From Siphonodentalium dalli (lineage: Eukaryota; Mollusca; Scaphopoda; Gadilida; Siphonodentaliidae): DNA of 64,000 nt. Below are positions 1-11,145 of the stretch, piece by piece. The position numbers were made by a program, and so were the translations under genes. The notes beneath the pieces are model-generated. The model saw only the letters and a program-made list of their open reading frames with translations. It did no database searches and was not told the origin of the DNA. The DNA lies in contig CP136064.1 in NCBI GenBank assembly GCA_032622095.1, positions 190,699,794 through 190,763,793 on the forward strand, in the 5' to 3' direction. Positions within the stretch are counted from its first letter, which is position 1; each line of letters begins with the position of its first letter.

Positions 1-1530
1 CTCTGCACAGAACTATATCACTTGCATGGTCATAAAAAGGGAATTAGAGTTCCCTGGGGGGGGGCTTGCTTCCCTCATATGGTGTACTTATAGACTTAAA
101 ATTGGGTAAAAACCCCTATTTTTATTTCATCAGCATCCCTGCCCCATGCGGGTGTGTCTCCACCATGGACCTATAGTGTATTTGATTAAAGGGATCCCCT
201 GCACAGATACATACAATATTCATGGTCAAAAAAGGGAATTAGGGGTTACAGGGGGGCTGCCTCCCTCATGTGGTGGTCCTATATAGACATGGAAATTGAA
301 GAAAAAACATATTTCCTAATGCATATCAGCATCCCTGCTCCATGAATGCGTGTCTCCACCCGGAGATCTAGTGTATTTGATAAAAGGGACACCTCCTGCA
401 CAGATATATACAAGTTCCATTGTAATAAAAAGGGAATTAGTTGTCTCTGGGGGCTTGATTCCCTCATATGGTGTACTTATTGACTTAAAATTGGGTAAAA
501 ACCCCTATTTTCAAATCATCAGCATCCCTGCCTCATGCAAGTGTGTATCCACCTGCAGCTCTATGGTATTTGATTAAAGGGGCATCCCCTGCACAGATAC
601 ATACCACATCCATGATCATAAAAAGGGAATTAGGGGTTATAGGGGGCCTGCGTCCCTCATGTGGTGGTCCTAATGGACTCGAAAATTTAAGAAAAAATAT
701 ATTTCCTTATGCATATCAGCATACCTGACCCATGAATGTGCATGTGTCTCCACCGGAGCTCTAGTGTATTTCATAAAAGGGACATCTCCTGCACAGATAT
801 ATACAAGTTCCATGGTCATAAAAGGGGAATTAGGGGTCCCTGGGGGCTTGCTTCCCTGATATGGTGTACTTATTGACTTAAAATTGTGTACAAACCACTA
901 TTTTCATGTCATCAGCATCCCTGCCCCATGCAAGTTTGTCTCCATCCTGGAGCTCTATTGTATTTAAATAATGGGGCATCTCCTGCACAGATACATACAA
1001 GTTCCATGGTCATAAAAAGGGAATTAGGGGTTACAGGGGGCCTGCTTCCCTCATGTGGTGGTCCTATATAGACTCGAAAATTGAAGAAAAAACATATTTC
1101 CTAATGCATATCAGCATACATGTCCCATGCATGTGTGTCTCCACCCGGAGCGCTAGTGTATTTGATAAAAGGGACATCTTCTGCACAGATATATAAAAGT
1201 TCCATGGTCATTAAAAGGGAATTAGGGGTCCCTGGGGGGCTTGCTTCCCTCACATGGTGTACTTATTGACTTAAAATTAGGTAAAAACCCCTATTTTCAT
1301 GTCATCAGCATCCCTGCCCCATGCAAGTATGTCCCAACCCTGGAGCTCTGGTGTATTTGAATAAAGGGTCATCTCCTGCAGATATAAATATAAGATCCAT
1401 GGTCATAAAAAGGGAATTAGGGGTTACAGGGGGCCTGCTTCCCTCATGTGGTGTGCCTATATATAGTCTCGAAAATTGAAGAAAAAACATATTTCCTAAT
1501 GCCTATCAGCATACATGCCCCATGTCTATG
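1..1530 (+). repeat. 392-bp dimeric satellite, plus orientation
   Basis: Tandem copies of a unit of about 392 bp made of two related halves of about 196 bp. Half A contains a stretch reading TTGACTTAAAATTGGGTAAA; half B contains GAAAATTGAAGAAAAAACAT. Both halves share the GGTCATAAAAAGGGAATTAG and CTGCACAGATA boxes. About four dimers are present and they are more diverged than those at 30-35 kb. The short open frames in it are not kept across units, because 392 is not a multiple of three. The array runs off the left window edge. Confidence 0.9.
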
Positions 1531-2035
1531 GAAGGCCATTTGTGTCAAAAATCAAAGTGCCAGTTTTCAAATTCTAAACTTCAATTTATTTATTTTAAGT
1601 GTCCCAACGCTCATTTTATAAACCAATTGGGCGTATTCTTATACACGGGTGTTATTTACTGATTCTAGAAGGCGAATTAAATCTTCATTTCAGGAAGGCC
1701 ATTTGTGTCAAAAATCAAAGTGCCAATTTTCAAATCCTAAACTTGTTTTTTAAGTGTCCCAACGCTCAATTTATAAAACCAATTTTATAAACCAATTGGA
1801 CTTATTCTTATACACGGGTGCTATTTACTGATTCCAAATGGCAAAATCTTCATTTCAGGAATGCCATTTGTGCCAAAAATCAAAGTGCCAATTTTCAAAT
1901 TCTAAACTTCATTTTATTTTTTTGAAGTGTCCCAATGCTCATTTTATAAACTAACTGGGCTTATTCTTTATATACAGGCATTACAGGGTGTTATATGATT
2001 TACTGATTCTAGAAGGCAAAATCTTCATTTCAGGT
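1531..2035 (+). repeat. 164-bp tandem repeat, three copies
   Basis: Three head-to-tail copies begin near 1531, 1694 and 1859 with GAAGGCCATTTGTG or a variant and end with CTTCATTTCAGG. The copies differ by scattered substitutions and small indels. No coding signal was seen. Confidence 0.85.
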
Positions 2036-2209
2036 TCCAATTAACTCACACAAATATCCATAACGCAAACGGGCTATTACCCTAATTCTAGAATATATAT
2101 TATATGTGTCTTGCATTATAGGCGAGTTAAAATTAGAATGATGAAATAAGCATAGTAGAAGTCATAACGCGAAAGGAGGTTACGTCAATTCATATTCGTA
2201 CCCAAACTT

Positions 2210-2692
2210 AAAGGTACTCAACCCGATAAAACTCCTCTCAATTACTATTTCGATGGCTTCGGGGGTCAAAAATATTTGATTCGAGTCGAGGAAGTCACCC
2301 ATCAAACCTCAGATTTGTTAGATATCGATTTTAGAAATCTATTATTTTTCATTATCGGGAATTCTTTCTGGCCCAGAAGATAGTAAAAAATTCGTTATTA
2401 TTACCCACTTGATTATATAGTTATCCATCCTTGTCTGTTTGAATAGAATTTTGGCGTAAAATCTCGAGCATGTTACCAAATTGACGGCAGTTATAAGTAC
2501 TCATCTCGAGAACATAAGAATTTTCAAAAATCAATATCTAATGACTCTGAGCTTTGTTTGATGGGTTCCTCGACTCGAATCAAATATTTTTTACCCCCAA
2601 AGCCAAAGAAATAGTAATATAGGACCTCTGATCGGATTGTTGTTGTTGGAATCTGTTGAGATGGGGACCCTCTTTACGGGTTGAGTACCTTT
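2210..2692. mobile_element. Small foldback element (MITE-like), 6-bp target duplication
   Basis: The ends read AAAGGTACTCAACCCG and its reverse complement. They are flanked by AAACTT on both sides (2204-2209 and 2693-2698). About 150 bp at each end are inverted copies of one another, including a GATTCGAGTCGAGGAA block. No ORF of note lies inside. A related but larger copy lies at 4478-5843. Confidence 0.75.
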
Positions 2693-2702
2693 AAACTTTT
2701 TT

Positions 2703-2767
2703 AGAATGAAGATTATAAAATCTACTTTTCAGAATGAAGATTATAAAATCTACTTTTCAGAATGAAC
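2703..2767 (+). repeat. 28-bp minisatellite, about 2.3 copies
   Basis: AGAATGAAGATTATAAAATC followed by TACTTTTC is repeated head to tail, with a third partial copy. The next 260 bases, up to the foldback element, hold nothing I recognise. Confidence 0.8.
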
Positions 2768-3033
2768 ATTTTAGCGAAGCACGGCCTTGACCCTTACATT
2801 TCAAGGTTGTTGTTAATGAAGGATCCCCAGCTTGGTGTGGGCTGAAAGGAAGGAAGCGGCGCCTTATCATCGATTTTTTGGAAATTGAAGGGCAATAAAT
2901 CAATAATAGTCTCAGAAGATATGGAAGATATTGTACAGAATATGCTGTAACCACGTCTATAATTTATAAACAGAGTTAGTGTGGTAAGTTGTAACCTGTA
3001 TTTATTTTTTGACAGTGTCATTGTGGCACAAAT

Positions 3034-4023
3034 GGGGATCTACTAAAAGACGGGACGGGACGATTTTCCGGGACGGGACGGAACGATTTGTCTAAAAGAC
3101 GGGACGGGACGGAACGAATATTTAAAAGTCATGTTATTCGGAAATGAAAGAGTTTAGAGGCACAAACATGGTCTCAACTTGTTTATTGGTATCTACTCTA
3201 TACGAATGTGATGTTTTCCCGATAACATTGAGCGTATGCTGAACGGTGGGCGTTCGAATAACGAAGCGTCGAAATTAGGGAAATTTATCACTTCTGGGAC
3301 GATAATCTACAGACTAAAAGTCATATTTCGTTTACATTTTCATGTTTGGGAGACGGATTTTTGCAGAAAATGTTTGTCTAATATATACTAAATAGTAAAA
3401 TAGAAGTTTGAACTTGTTTTCTGATGGTAAAAGTTGTGTTTTTATCCACGGGACGATGACACCTCCATTCTTGAAAAATCTCCATTCCGCCGAACGAAAA
3501 TCGTCGAAAATCTTAACAGAAAAACTCCCATTTCGTTCACATTTTCATGTTTGGGTGACGGATTTTTGCAGAAAATGTTAGTCTAATATATACTAAATAG
3601 TAAAATAGAAGTTTGAACTTGTTTTCTGATGGTAAAAGTAGTGTTTTTATCGACGGGACGATGACATCCGCATTTTTGAAAAATCTGCATTCCGCCGAAC
3701 GAAAATCGTCGAAAATCTTAACAGTTCGGCGGAAGGGTACCTCGAAACAGTGCGCGGAACTGCGCAGAAGTGCGCGGAACTGCGCAGTACAAACAAAACA
3801 GTTATTATACACGGGGAGTTGATTTAAATCATGTATATTAATGAAATATAGTAGTAGAAGGTCTTCAGTTACGAATTTGCAAGATCATTTTAACGTTTTA
3901 TTAGAGAGAGTGAGTGGTAGAATCTACCGCGCACTGTTTCGAGAAAAGTTTACTGCATGCGCTATATCTTCCGCGCATTGTTTCGAGAAAAGCTTACTGC
4001 GCAGTTGTTACCAGAAAACTTAA
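3034..4023 (+). repeat. Left inverted arm of foldback element
   Basis: Inverted counterpart of 6172-7102. It holds two tandem copies (about 3310-3530 and 3535-3790) of a block with AATATATACTAAATAGTAAA and a CGGGACGATGACA motif. The ORFs found here in both directions are mirrored by the other arm and shifted by indels, so they are not read as genes. Confidence 0.85.
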
Positions 4024-4477
4024 TGCGCGATGTCGGATTAATAGCCACAGTTACGTGATAAATTATATATTATAAAACAATTTTTAAAAACTCCCATCAG
4101 CTTTTATCCGGGCTTTGGACCGGCAGACTTAAAATGTCAAAATGAAATTACCGGTGCCATATAGGCTATGGCATCTCTGTGCATATATGGTACCTCTTAT
4201 CTCTCTCTGTTGATCAGTTATTATGTCAAGTAGTCTGTCCGTCAAATCAGGTAATTTCAATATATCAGTCTCTATTTTGATCACATTGTTTAAACCTGCA
4301 CATTTATTATTAGTCAGTTTCGATTTCCTCATATGTTTCCAAATTTATTATTTATTGTTAAAATTCCGTTCGACGTGGAAAATAACCGATCAACGATTTT
4401 GGTGCTTTCTAAATTTAAGTCAAAAAGAGAGAGAGAGTTTGGTTTTGGAGTAATTAAGTTTATTCCCAAATACGATT

Positions 4478-5843
4478 AAAGGTACTCAATCCGATAAAAC
4501 TCCTCTCAATTACTATTTCAATGGCTTTAGGGGCCAAAAATATTTGATTCGAGTCGAGGAAGCCACCCATCAAAGCTCAGATTTATTAGATATCGATTTT
4601 AGAAATCTATTATTTTCATTATCGGGAATACTTGCTGTCCCAGAAGTTTTCCGAAAAAGTCGACCCTCATACTCTCGATACCGGTACTAAGTTCCATCGA
4701 ACAAAATGTTGCTATACAACACATTTTGGGCAATTATATACGACATTTCACAGTCGTTAGCAATATTTTTATACGCCCTTTTGAAAAAAAGGCCGTATTA
4801 TAGTATTGGTCTGTCCGTCCGTCCGTCCGTCCGTCCGGGCGGGCGTCCGTCCGTCCGTTAACCTGTTGTCCGGATGATAACTTTAGTTAGAGTGAACCAA
4901 ATTTAATAAAATTTGGTATGTGGGTTTATTAGCCGAAAAGTAAGTTCAAGTTCGAATTTGGGTTCCGCCCGCCAATTTTCACCGGAGTTATGCCCCTTAT
5001 TTGACGTTTTTTGACTTAGAAAATTCTTGAAATTTGTTGTCCGGATGATAACTTTAGTATAGTTTATCGGAATGAATCCAAATGTGGTATATTACTTTCT
5101 CCCACCAAAACACAGGTCAAGTTCGAACTTGGGTTCTGTCCGACCATTTTTGGCAGAGTTATGCCCCTTTTTCGACTCAGAAAATTCAGTTTTTCTTATG
5201 TTTTTTGGTTTCCGGATGATAACTCGATTTTGGAATGTTTATACGCAAAACCCGTTTTTTTGTGGATTACATATATCGAAATACAGCTCAAGTCCGAATT
5301 TCGTTTTAATCCGATAATTTTTGCGAGAGTTATGGCCCCTTTTTTGACTTAGAAAATCCCTGAAATTTGTTGTCCGGATGATAACTTTAGTTAGAGTGAA
5401 CCGATTTCAATCAAATTTGGTATGTGGGTTTACTAGGAGAAAATACAGCTCAAGTTCGAATTTGGGTTCCGTCCGCCAATTTTCACCGGAGTTATGCCCC
5501 TTATTTGACGTAATTTGACTTAGAAAATCCCTGAAATTTGTTGTCCGGATGATAACTTTACTAGAGCTTATCGGATTCAATGATAATTTGGTATATTACT
5601 TTCTCCCACCAAAACACAGGTCAAGTTCAAATTTGAGTTCCGTCCGCCAATTTTTACCAGAGTTATGCCCCTTATTTACCAGTTTCCGCCGACCCAAGAG
5701 AGGGCGTATATTGCACGCCCAGCGTAGCTCTTGTTGGATAATTAATCGATTCTAATAACTAAAGTGACCTTTGATAAAAACAAAATGGTTGTTGGAATCT
5801 GTTGAGATGAGGACATGTGACTCTGATCGGATTGAGTACCTTT
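4478..5843. mobile_element. Diverged copy of the 2210-2692 element, nested
   Basis: The terminal sequence AAAGGTACTCAATCCGAT and its inverted match are near-identical to the element at 2210. The first 150 bp match it closely (GATTCGAGTCGAGGAAGCCA). The interior is interrupted by a separate repeat at about 4770-5710. No target duplication is visible, which suggests age or rearrangement. Confidence 0.7.
4770..5710. mobile_element. Repeat element with (CCGT)n head and five ~171-bp repeats
   Basis: Bounded by TATACGCCC and GGGCGTATA. It starts with a CCGT microsatellite (4810-4858). Five diverged repeats follow, each opening with TTGTCCGGATGATAACTTTA or a variant, at about 4866, 5037, 5210, 5369 and 5541, and each carrying GAGTTATGCCCCTT. 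This layout (oligonucleotide run, then degenerate repeats of about 170 bp) recurs in invertebrate genomes; I do not assign the element class. Confidence 0.65.
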
Positions 5844-6171
5844 AGTTTCGTTTTCAGTGGATTTAATTTGATTCTTCATTTGGAGCACAATTTTTCTAGG
5901 CTATATATGAACACTTGATGTATAGGGTCATTTGGGTATGAAATTGTCAGAGTCGACTTCATACTTAGGCTATACCCTGCAGATTTAATCACTCAATAAT
6001 CACTGCATGATGGTTGTGTTGTTTCAACATTTTAACTTCACACATTTTCTACAGTGACATGCAGTAAGCTGTCACCTCTAATCAGTATACCGCTATACTA
6101 GGCCTATTACTAATTAAGACATGTAGGCTAAGTGTGGTCCCTAATCCGAAACCACGAGTAGGCCTATGGTT

Positions 6172-7102
6172 TTCGTGAAACAATGCGCGGAAGATATTGC
6201 GCAGTAAGCTTTTCTCGAAACAGTGCGCGGTAGATTCTAACACTCACTCTATATCTCAAATACAAGTTAAAACGTTAAAATAACCTTACAAATTCGCAAC
6301 TGAAGACTGTCTACTACTATAGTTCATGTATTAAATCACCCCCCCCCCTCATCTGCCCCTGTGCATAATAACTGTTTCATTTGTACCGCGCACTTCCGCG
6401 TAGTTCTGCGCAGTTCCGCGCACTGTTTCGAGGTGCCGCGGCGGAATGCAGATTTTTCAAGAATGCGGATGTCATCGTCCCGTCGATAAAAACACAACTT
6501 TTACCATCAGAAAACAAGTTCAAACTTCTATTTTACTATTTAGTATATATTAGACTAGCATTTTCTGCAAAAATCCGTCACGCAAACATGAAAATGTGAA
6601 CATAATGCTAATTTTTCTGTTAAGATTTTCGAAGATTTTCGTTCGGCGGAATGGAGATTTTTCAAGAATGGAGGTGTCATCGTCCCGTCGATAAAAACAC
6701 TACTTTTATCAGCAGAAAACAAGTGCAAACTTCTATTTTACTATTTAGTATATATTAGACAAACATTTTCGGCAATAATCCGTCACCCAAACATGAAAAT
6801 GTAAACGAAATATGACTTTTAGTCTGTAGATTATCGTCCCAGAAGTGATAAATTTCCCTAATTTCGACGCTTTGTTATTCGAACGCCCACCGTTCAGCAT
6901 ACGCTCAATTTTATCGGGAAAACATCACATTCGTATAGAGTAGATACCAATAAATAAGTTGAGACCATGTTTGTGCCTCTAAACTCTTTCATTTCCGAAT
7001 AAAATGACTTTTAAATATTCGTTCCGTCCCGTCCCGTCTTTTAGACAAATCGTTCCGTCCCGTCCCGGAAAATCGTCCCGTCCCGTCTTTTAGTAGATCC
7101 CC
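6172..7102 (-). repeat. Right inverted arm of foldback element
   Basis: Inverted counterpart of 3034-4023, ending in AGTAGATCCCC. It includes a C-run near 6339 that is absent from the left arm. Confidence 0.85.
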
Positions 7103-7357
7103 ACAAATGTGACAAAATGAAGGCGCAGAGCTAAACGCTAAACGTCAGGTTTTCGGACTATCGCCGTGCCTGTGTCAGTGTGTGTGCGTCGATATTTCGA
7201 CAGTATTCCAATTTTGTCATTTTTTTTTCCACTTGAAGTTGCACTAAGTGAACGTTCAGACCATCGATCTATATTGAATAATAAGAATTACCATCCAGTT
7301 AATTAAGTTATGTTAAGATTATTTTTTTTTAAGTTAGGACAAGTGATCAGTAACTGA

Positions 7358-7600
7358 ATGGTAAGTTTACACAGCCCAACTACACGGGTGACCATTAATC
7401 ACATTGTTTGCGAGACTGGGTGTTTTCTTTGCGAAAAGGATCCGTCCTCTTTGACGATTCATTTCGGCAATGTTTGTTGTGAAAAGGATCTGTCCTCTTT
7501 GCATATTCATTTTGGCAATGTCTGTTGTGAAAAGGATCTGTTTTCTTTGAAGATTCATTTCAGTTATCCTCCAATTAATATCTGTCCACGAAGCCAGTAA
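7358..7600 (+). CDS. Possible short ORF with three 17-residue repeats
   Basis: An 80-codon frame contains three in-frame copies of a 51-bp repeat (about 7430-7565) encoding a motif of the form CCEKDLSSLxIHFGNV. The period is a multiple of three, so the frame survives the duplications, and Cys and His positions are kept in each copy. The start codon is followed directly by GTAAGT, which resembles a splice donor, so the real transcript start is unclear. There is no recognised domain and no polyadenylation signal tied to it. The opposite strand is also open for 63 codons. It could equally be a non-coding minisatellite. Confidence 0.25.
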   Translation: MVSLHSPTTRVTINHIVCETGCFLCEKDPSSLTIHFGNVCCEKDLSSLHIHFGNVCCEKDLFSLKIHFSYPPINICPRSQ

Positions 7601-7830
7601 GATAATCCTGTTTTGAATTCAATAAACTATGAAAAATATCAAATTCTCCCATCTAACGCACCCGTGCCCAATCAGTTATCCTCCAATTAATATCTGTCCA
7701 CGAAGCCAGTAAGATAATCCTGTTTTGAATTCAATAAACTATGAAAAATATCAAATTCTCCCATCTAACGCACCCGTGCCCAATCAGTTATCATCCAATT
7801 AATATCTGTCCACGAAGCCAGTAAGATAAT
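7561..7830 (+). repeat. 112-bp tandem repeat, about 2.4 copies
   Basis: Copies start at 7561, 7673 and 7785 with CAGTTATCCTCCAATTAATA or a variant. The first two copies are almost identical. Confidence 0.9.
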
Positions 7831-8311
7831 CCTCTTACTTTCCGGATCAGAAATCACGTAATTTTAGTTAGGCTTCATGATCGTCTAAGTATCACTAAGC
7901 AAACAAACCCATCAGATTTTGGAAATTAATTATGATAAAAAAATTGCAAAGTAACATCTAACATGATCATTTAGTGGTATCAATCCATTTTATCAGTCAA
8001 TAAATCATGTAAACCTACTATATATTGCATTACTGCGGGGACCTACGCGAATTGAGTGACCTACGGAGGCCTACGCAAATCTAGGGACCTACTGCATAAC
8101 GCAGTACCCGTTCAGACCACCACGATTCAATCGTAAGTGGAAAGATTTCCGTCATAGGAAGTAACTGATAGTTGAACTCCGCATGGTTCACGTCAATATA
8201 ACAAAATATATTTATATCAAGCCCTGTTTGATTTCAGATGCAAAATTGTGGCGTATTCTTGGCTACTTGCGACATAATCGCAGTCGTGTGTTTTTAAAAA
8301 TTGTAGCTGGA
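7831..8311. other. No gene seen; weak inverted homology to 9508-9690
   Basis: Near 8035-8105 a GACCTACG-type oligomer is repeated several times around two GCATTACTGCG/GCATAACGCAG boxes. The segment GATTCAATCGTAAGTGG near 8120 reappears inverted near 9625-9650, so the 8312 element may sit inside an older inverted-repeat structure. No coding signal was seen. Confidence 0.5.
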
Positions 8312-8340
8312 TATGGGAGGCCAAATTCACATTTAATAAT

Positions 8341-8401
8341 GAATTGCGCTTAAGCGCAAATAATTGCGCTTAAGCGCAATCAATTGCGCTTAAGCGTAAT
8401 T
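8341..8401. repeat. Three tandem TTGCGCTTAAGCGCAA palindromes (left end)
   Basis: Three 16-bp self-complementary boxes, the last carrying a substitution (AAGCGTAA). The mirror cluster is at about 9411-9472. Such iterated subterminal palindromes could be transposase binding sites; this is inference. Confidence 0.8.
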
Positions 8402-8712
8402 ATGACTACTATCTAACCTATCCATAAACTATTAGCATGACCTGGTGTATCACCTAGCAACACAAGATGAGCTTTGGGCTAATTTTGACCTGTACTCAAC
8501 AGTCAACTGTGAGTATGTGTTCAACAAGGAGAATTCCTTATTACATATTATCATCATCCCTCTATCCAAAGAATTGATGTCGCCTTCCCGGAACTCTAGT
8601 AATTTTTTGTATGATGTTTTTAATGTATTTTTGCACAGATTTTAGCCTTTACTATGGTAATATCCTATACATGCATGCGGTGTCATCAACTTCTTACCCC
8701 CAGCAGAAGTAT

Positions 8713-8832
8713 GGGTAACTTTTCAGGATTTAGTCGGAAATATGGCTTGTTGCCATTCATCGAAAAGCTCTCGAGAGCTTTCCGATGAATGGCAACAAGC
8801 CATATTTCCGACTAAATCCTGAAAAGTTATCC
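8713..8832. repeat. 120-bp near-perfect palindrome without spacer
   Basis: The two 60-base halves meet at CTCGAG (8770-8775) with two mismatches that I can see. The right half continues into sequence shared with the MITE at 63849-63977 (GCTGTGGTTAA, GCATTACTGTA), so it looks like a head-to-head duplication of part of such an element. Confidence 0.9.
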
Positions 8833-8864
8833 ATAATGCTGCTGTGGTTAAGGAGTCGATTAAT

Positions 8865-9140
8865 TAGAGCATTACTGTATGGTTTACTTATTGACTTAAA
8901 TCAGGGGGAAAAAAAACCCTATTTTCATATTATCAGCATCCCTGTCCAAAAAATGGTGTGTAATTACTGGAGCTTTGGTGTCTCAGTCCTGGAGCTCTAA
9001 TTTTTCTTATTAAATCAGCATCTCTTGCACAAATCTATAGTATTTCCATGATCATATAGTGTGAATGTGGTGTCACCGAGGGCTTGCTTGAAGTGCTTCC
9101 CTCATATGGTGTGCCTGTATACTCGAAAATTGAAGAAAAT
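8865..9140 (+). repeat. Relic of the 392-bp satellite
   Basis: A diverged dimer: TTTACTTATTGACTTAAAT, then TTATCAGCATCCCTGTCC, a GGAGCT box and ACTCGAAAATTGAAGAAAA in the satellite order. It lies inside the 8312-9501 element. Confidence 0.75.
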
Positions 9141-9507
9141 CAATGTCGTCCCGACTAATACAGAAAGTAATGCTATTGCAAGTAGCCCCAACTAATATAT
9201 ACCGAAGATAATATAATGCTATCACGAGTCGCTCCAACTAAAACAGAAGGTGATACTATTGCGAGTCAGCCATTTTGATAAAGAAGTTGGGCTAGCTCCC
9301 TACCCATCCAAACCAATGAAACCAAGAGGTGACATGTCAATAGGAGTTAATGCTAAGTTATGGAGAAACCTATTTATTCACCAGGGGTGTTTTGTTACAT
9401 ACAACCATGAATTGCGCTTAAGCGCAATTAAGATTGCGCTTAAGCGTAATTAATTGTGCTTAAGCACAATTAATTATTAAATGTGAATTTGGCCTCCCAT
9501 AGCTGGA

Positions 9508-9840
9508 ATGATCGTAGGGTTGTCAATCACATGCTTAACGAACAATCCCTGATATCATCATCTATGACGACATCGCAATCGTGTGAACAAACTATCCACG
9601 ATTTCGACGGGCCCGATTGAGCCAATTCCTCCACTTACGATTGAATTGTGGTTGTCTGAACGTTCACTAAGATAGTAAGAGTCACTTGTATAAATAACTA
9701 GTTCAGTCATGAACCATTCACATTGAACGTAGTGAGTACACTTAATCTGCGAAAGCGGTCATGTTGACCTAAAATAACCGAGGCACTAGTTCACTGTCGT
9801 AGAAGTACTCTCAATTGTCAAATATGAAGCATACATTGAG
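9508..9840. other. No gene seen
   Basis: Single-copy-looking AT-rich sequence, apart from the inverted match to about 8106-8140 near 9625-9665. No ORF or RNA gene was recognised. Confidence 0.5.
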
Positions 9841-9987
9841 CACAGTTACTGGACATAAAGTCCCAAAAATAAGGTTTTAATCGAGTTTAGAAACCGGCAT
9901 CCTTTATATAAAGGCTTCTTTATAAGGATACCGATTTCTAAACTCGATTAAAACCTTATTTTTGGGACTTTATGTCCAGTAACTGTG
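9841..9987. mobile_element. 147-bp hairpin MITE
   Basis: Two arms of about 57 bp (CACAGTTACTGGACATAAAG at each end, inverted) separated by about 33 bp. The flanks CATTGAG (9834-9840) and CATTAAG (9988-9994) look like a 7-bp target duplication with one change. Confidence 0.8.
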
Positions 9988-10046
9988 CATTAAGGGTAGT
10001 GATTATAAAATAGTATAAAATTATCTGTCGTGTACAAATACGATAC

Positions 10047-10361
10047 TTAAAAGAGCCCCCCCCCCCCCTTTTCGTATGCCGTATTCCATGCCCTGTTATG
10101 AGGTACGCCGTATTCCGGCCCCTCTGTTAGGAAGTATTCGGTATAATAATATAAAATGCGATTTTTGTCACAATAAATTAACAGTTTGACATACAGATCG
10201 TCATCTTCATTTTAGATGTGGACACTGCGGGATGACCGGCGTTCGTACGGCAATAGAACATTTATCCGGAAAATTCCATATGGCTGTTAACTGGTATTCC
10301 GTATTCCACCCTCTGTGTTAAGTGGTATTCCGTATTCCAGGGGGGTTGGGGCCTCTTAAAA
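10047..10361. mobile_element. Small inverted-repeat element with GTATTCCG iterations
   Basis: The ends read TTAAAAGAGCCCCC and the near-inverse GGGGCCTCTTAA. Inside each end lie iterated CGTATTCC motifs. The plan resembles the ends of the 28391-29956 element. The target duplication is not clear. Confidence 0.55.
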
Positions 10362-10567
10362 CTATGGGAGTCCAAGCGAGTCAAGCGTCCTGTCCACTAC
10401 ACAATGTCACAATCCCTCATTATGAGCACATTATGACTATGTGCTCGTAACAGAAATGTTTGACTGCACAATGTCAACCAAGGACCAGACTTGGGAGAAT
10501 CTTCTCCCTAAAATGTGCCACTTCTCTCTCATGTACCAGTATGCATATGTCCCAACAGCATAATATA
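10362..10567. other. No gene seen
   Basis: Short spacer between two elements. It contains repeated CACAATGTCA words and a GTGCTC/GAGCAC inverted pair only. Confidence 0.4.
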
Positions 10568-10575
10568 CTGATTAC
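10568..10575. repeat. Target duplication CTGATTAC, left
   Basis: Identical to 19375-19382 on the other side of the 8.8-kb element. Eight base pairs is the hallmark length for hAT insertion. Confidence 0.9.
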
Positions 10576-10906
10576 TAGTGATGCGGACCAGACCACCTTG
10601 GGTGATCCGGTCCACTGCCAATGCGGTCCGGTCCAGGCCATTCCGGTCCGGTACACATGCCTGGACCGGTCCAAAACGGTCCAGTCCACCTATAATAGGC
10701 TATATGTTAAAAAAAAAAAATTTTAAATCTCAAAAATTTATGAAACTTTGAGTTTTCGGTCTCTTACTGAAAATTAATCTCGGCCGACTATTAAATGTCG
10801 GAATGTTTTTAAATTATTTGCGTGTAATATCTTTTGTTATTGGCTAACTCTTTTTGTTCAAACAAATTTTAAATATTTTTCATGAAACTCTGTTAATTTT
10901 ATTAAT

Positions 10907-11145
10907 CGATGTTTAGAAATAGCTTTATACCAATTATATGTGTATGGACTGGTCCGAGTCGCTGTAATTTTGGACATTGACACTATAGGTATGAATGCAT
11001 ACATTCCAGTGTTTATCATCAGACGCGATGTTTAGAAATAACTTTATACCAATTATATGTGTATGGACTGGTCCGAGTCGCTGTAATTTTGGACATTGAC
11101 ACTATAGGTATGAATGCATACATTCCAGTGTTTATCATCAGACGC
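10907..11145 (+). repeat. 119-bp tandem duplication near arm end
   Basis: Two copies start at 10907 and 11026 with CGATGTTTAGAAATA. The same duplication is mirrored at about 18000-18238 in the other arm, so it predates the inversion-duplication. Each copy has a GGACTGGTCCGAGTCG box reminiscent of the GGTCCGGTCC boxes at the hAT ends. Confidence 0.9.

Larger units (their letters stand above)
3034..7102. mobile_element. 4.07-kb foldback transposon with ~0.95-kb inverted ends
   Basis: The element starts GGGGATCTACTAAAAGACGG and ends with the reverse complement. It is flanked by the 6-bp duplication ACAAAT (3028-3033 and 7103-7108). The inverted arms are about 3034-4023 and 6172-7102. Each arm opens with iterated GGGACGGGAC motifs and contains an internal tandem duplication of about 210-240 bp, followed by a GCGCGGAACTGCGCAG-rich stretch. 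No transposase is visible, so it is non-autonomous. Its middle is occupied by an older nested element. Iterated GC-rich subterminal motifs and very long inverted ends are typical of foldback-type DNA elements; the superfamily is not assigned. Confidence 0.85.
8312..9501. mobile_element. 1.19-kb inverted-repeat element, 6-bp target duplication
   Basis: The ends read TATGGGAGGCCAAATTCACA and the inverse, and GCTGGA is duplicated at 8306-8311 and 9502-9507. Just inside each end lie three palindromic boxes of the type TTGCGCTTAAGCGCAA. The interior holds a 120-bp palindrome and a relic of the 392-bp satellite. No protein is visible. Confidence 0.85.
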
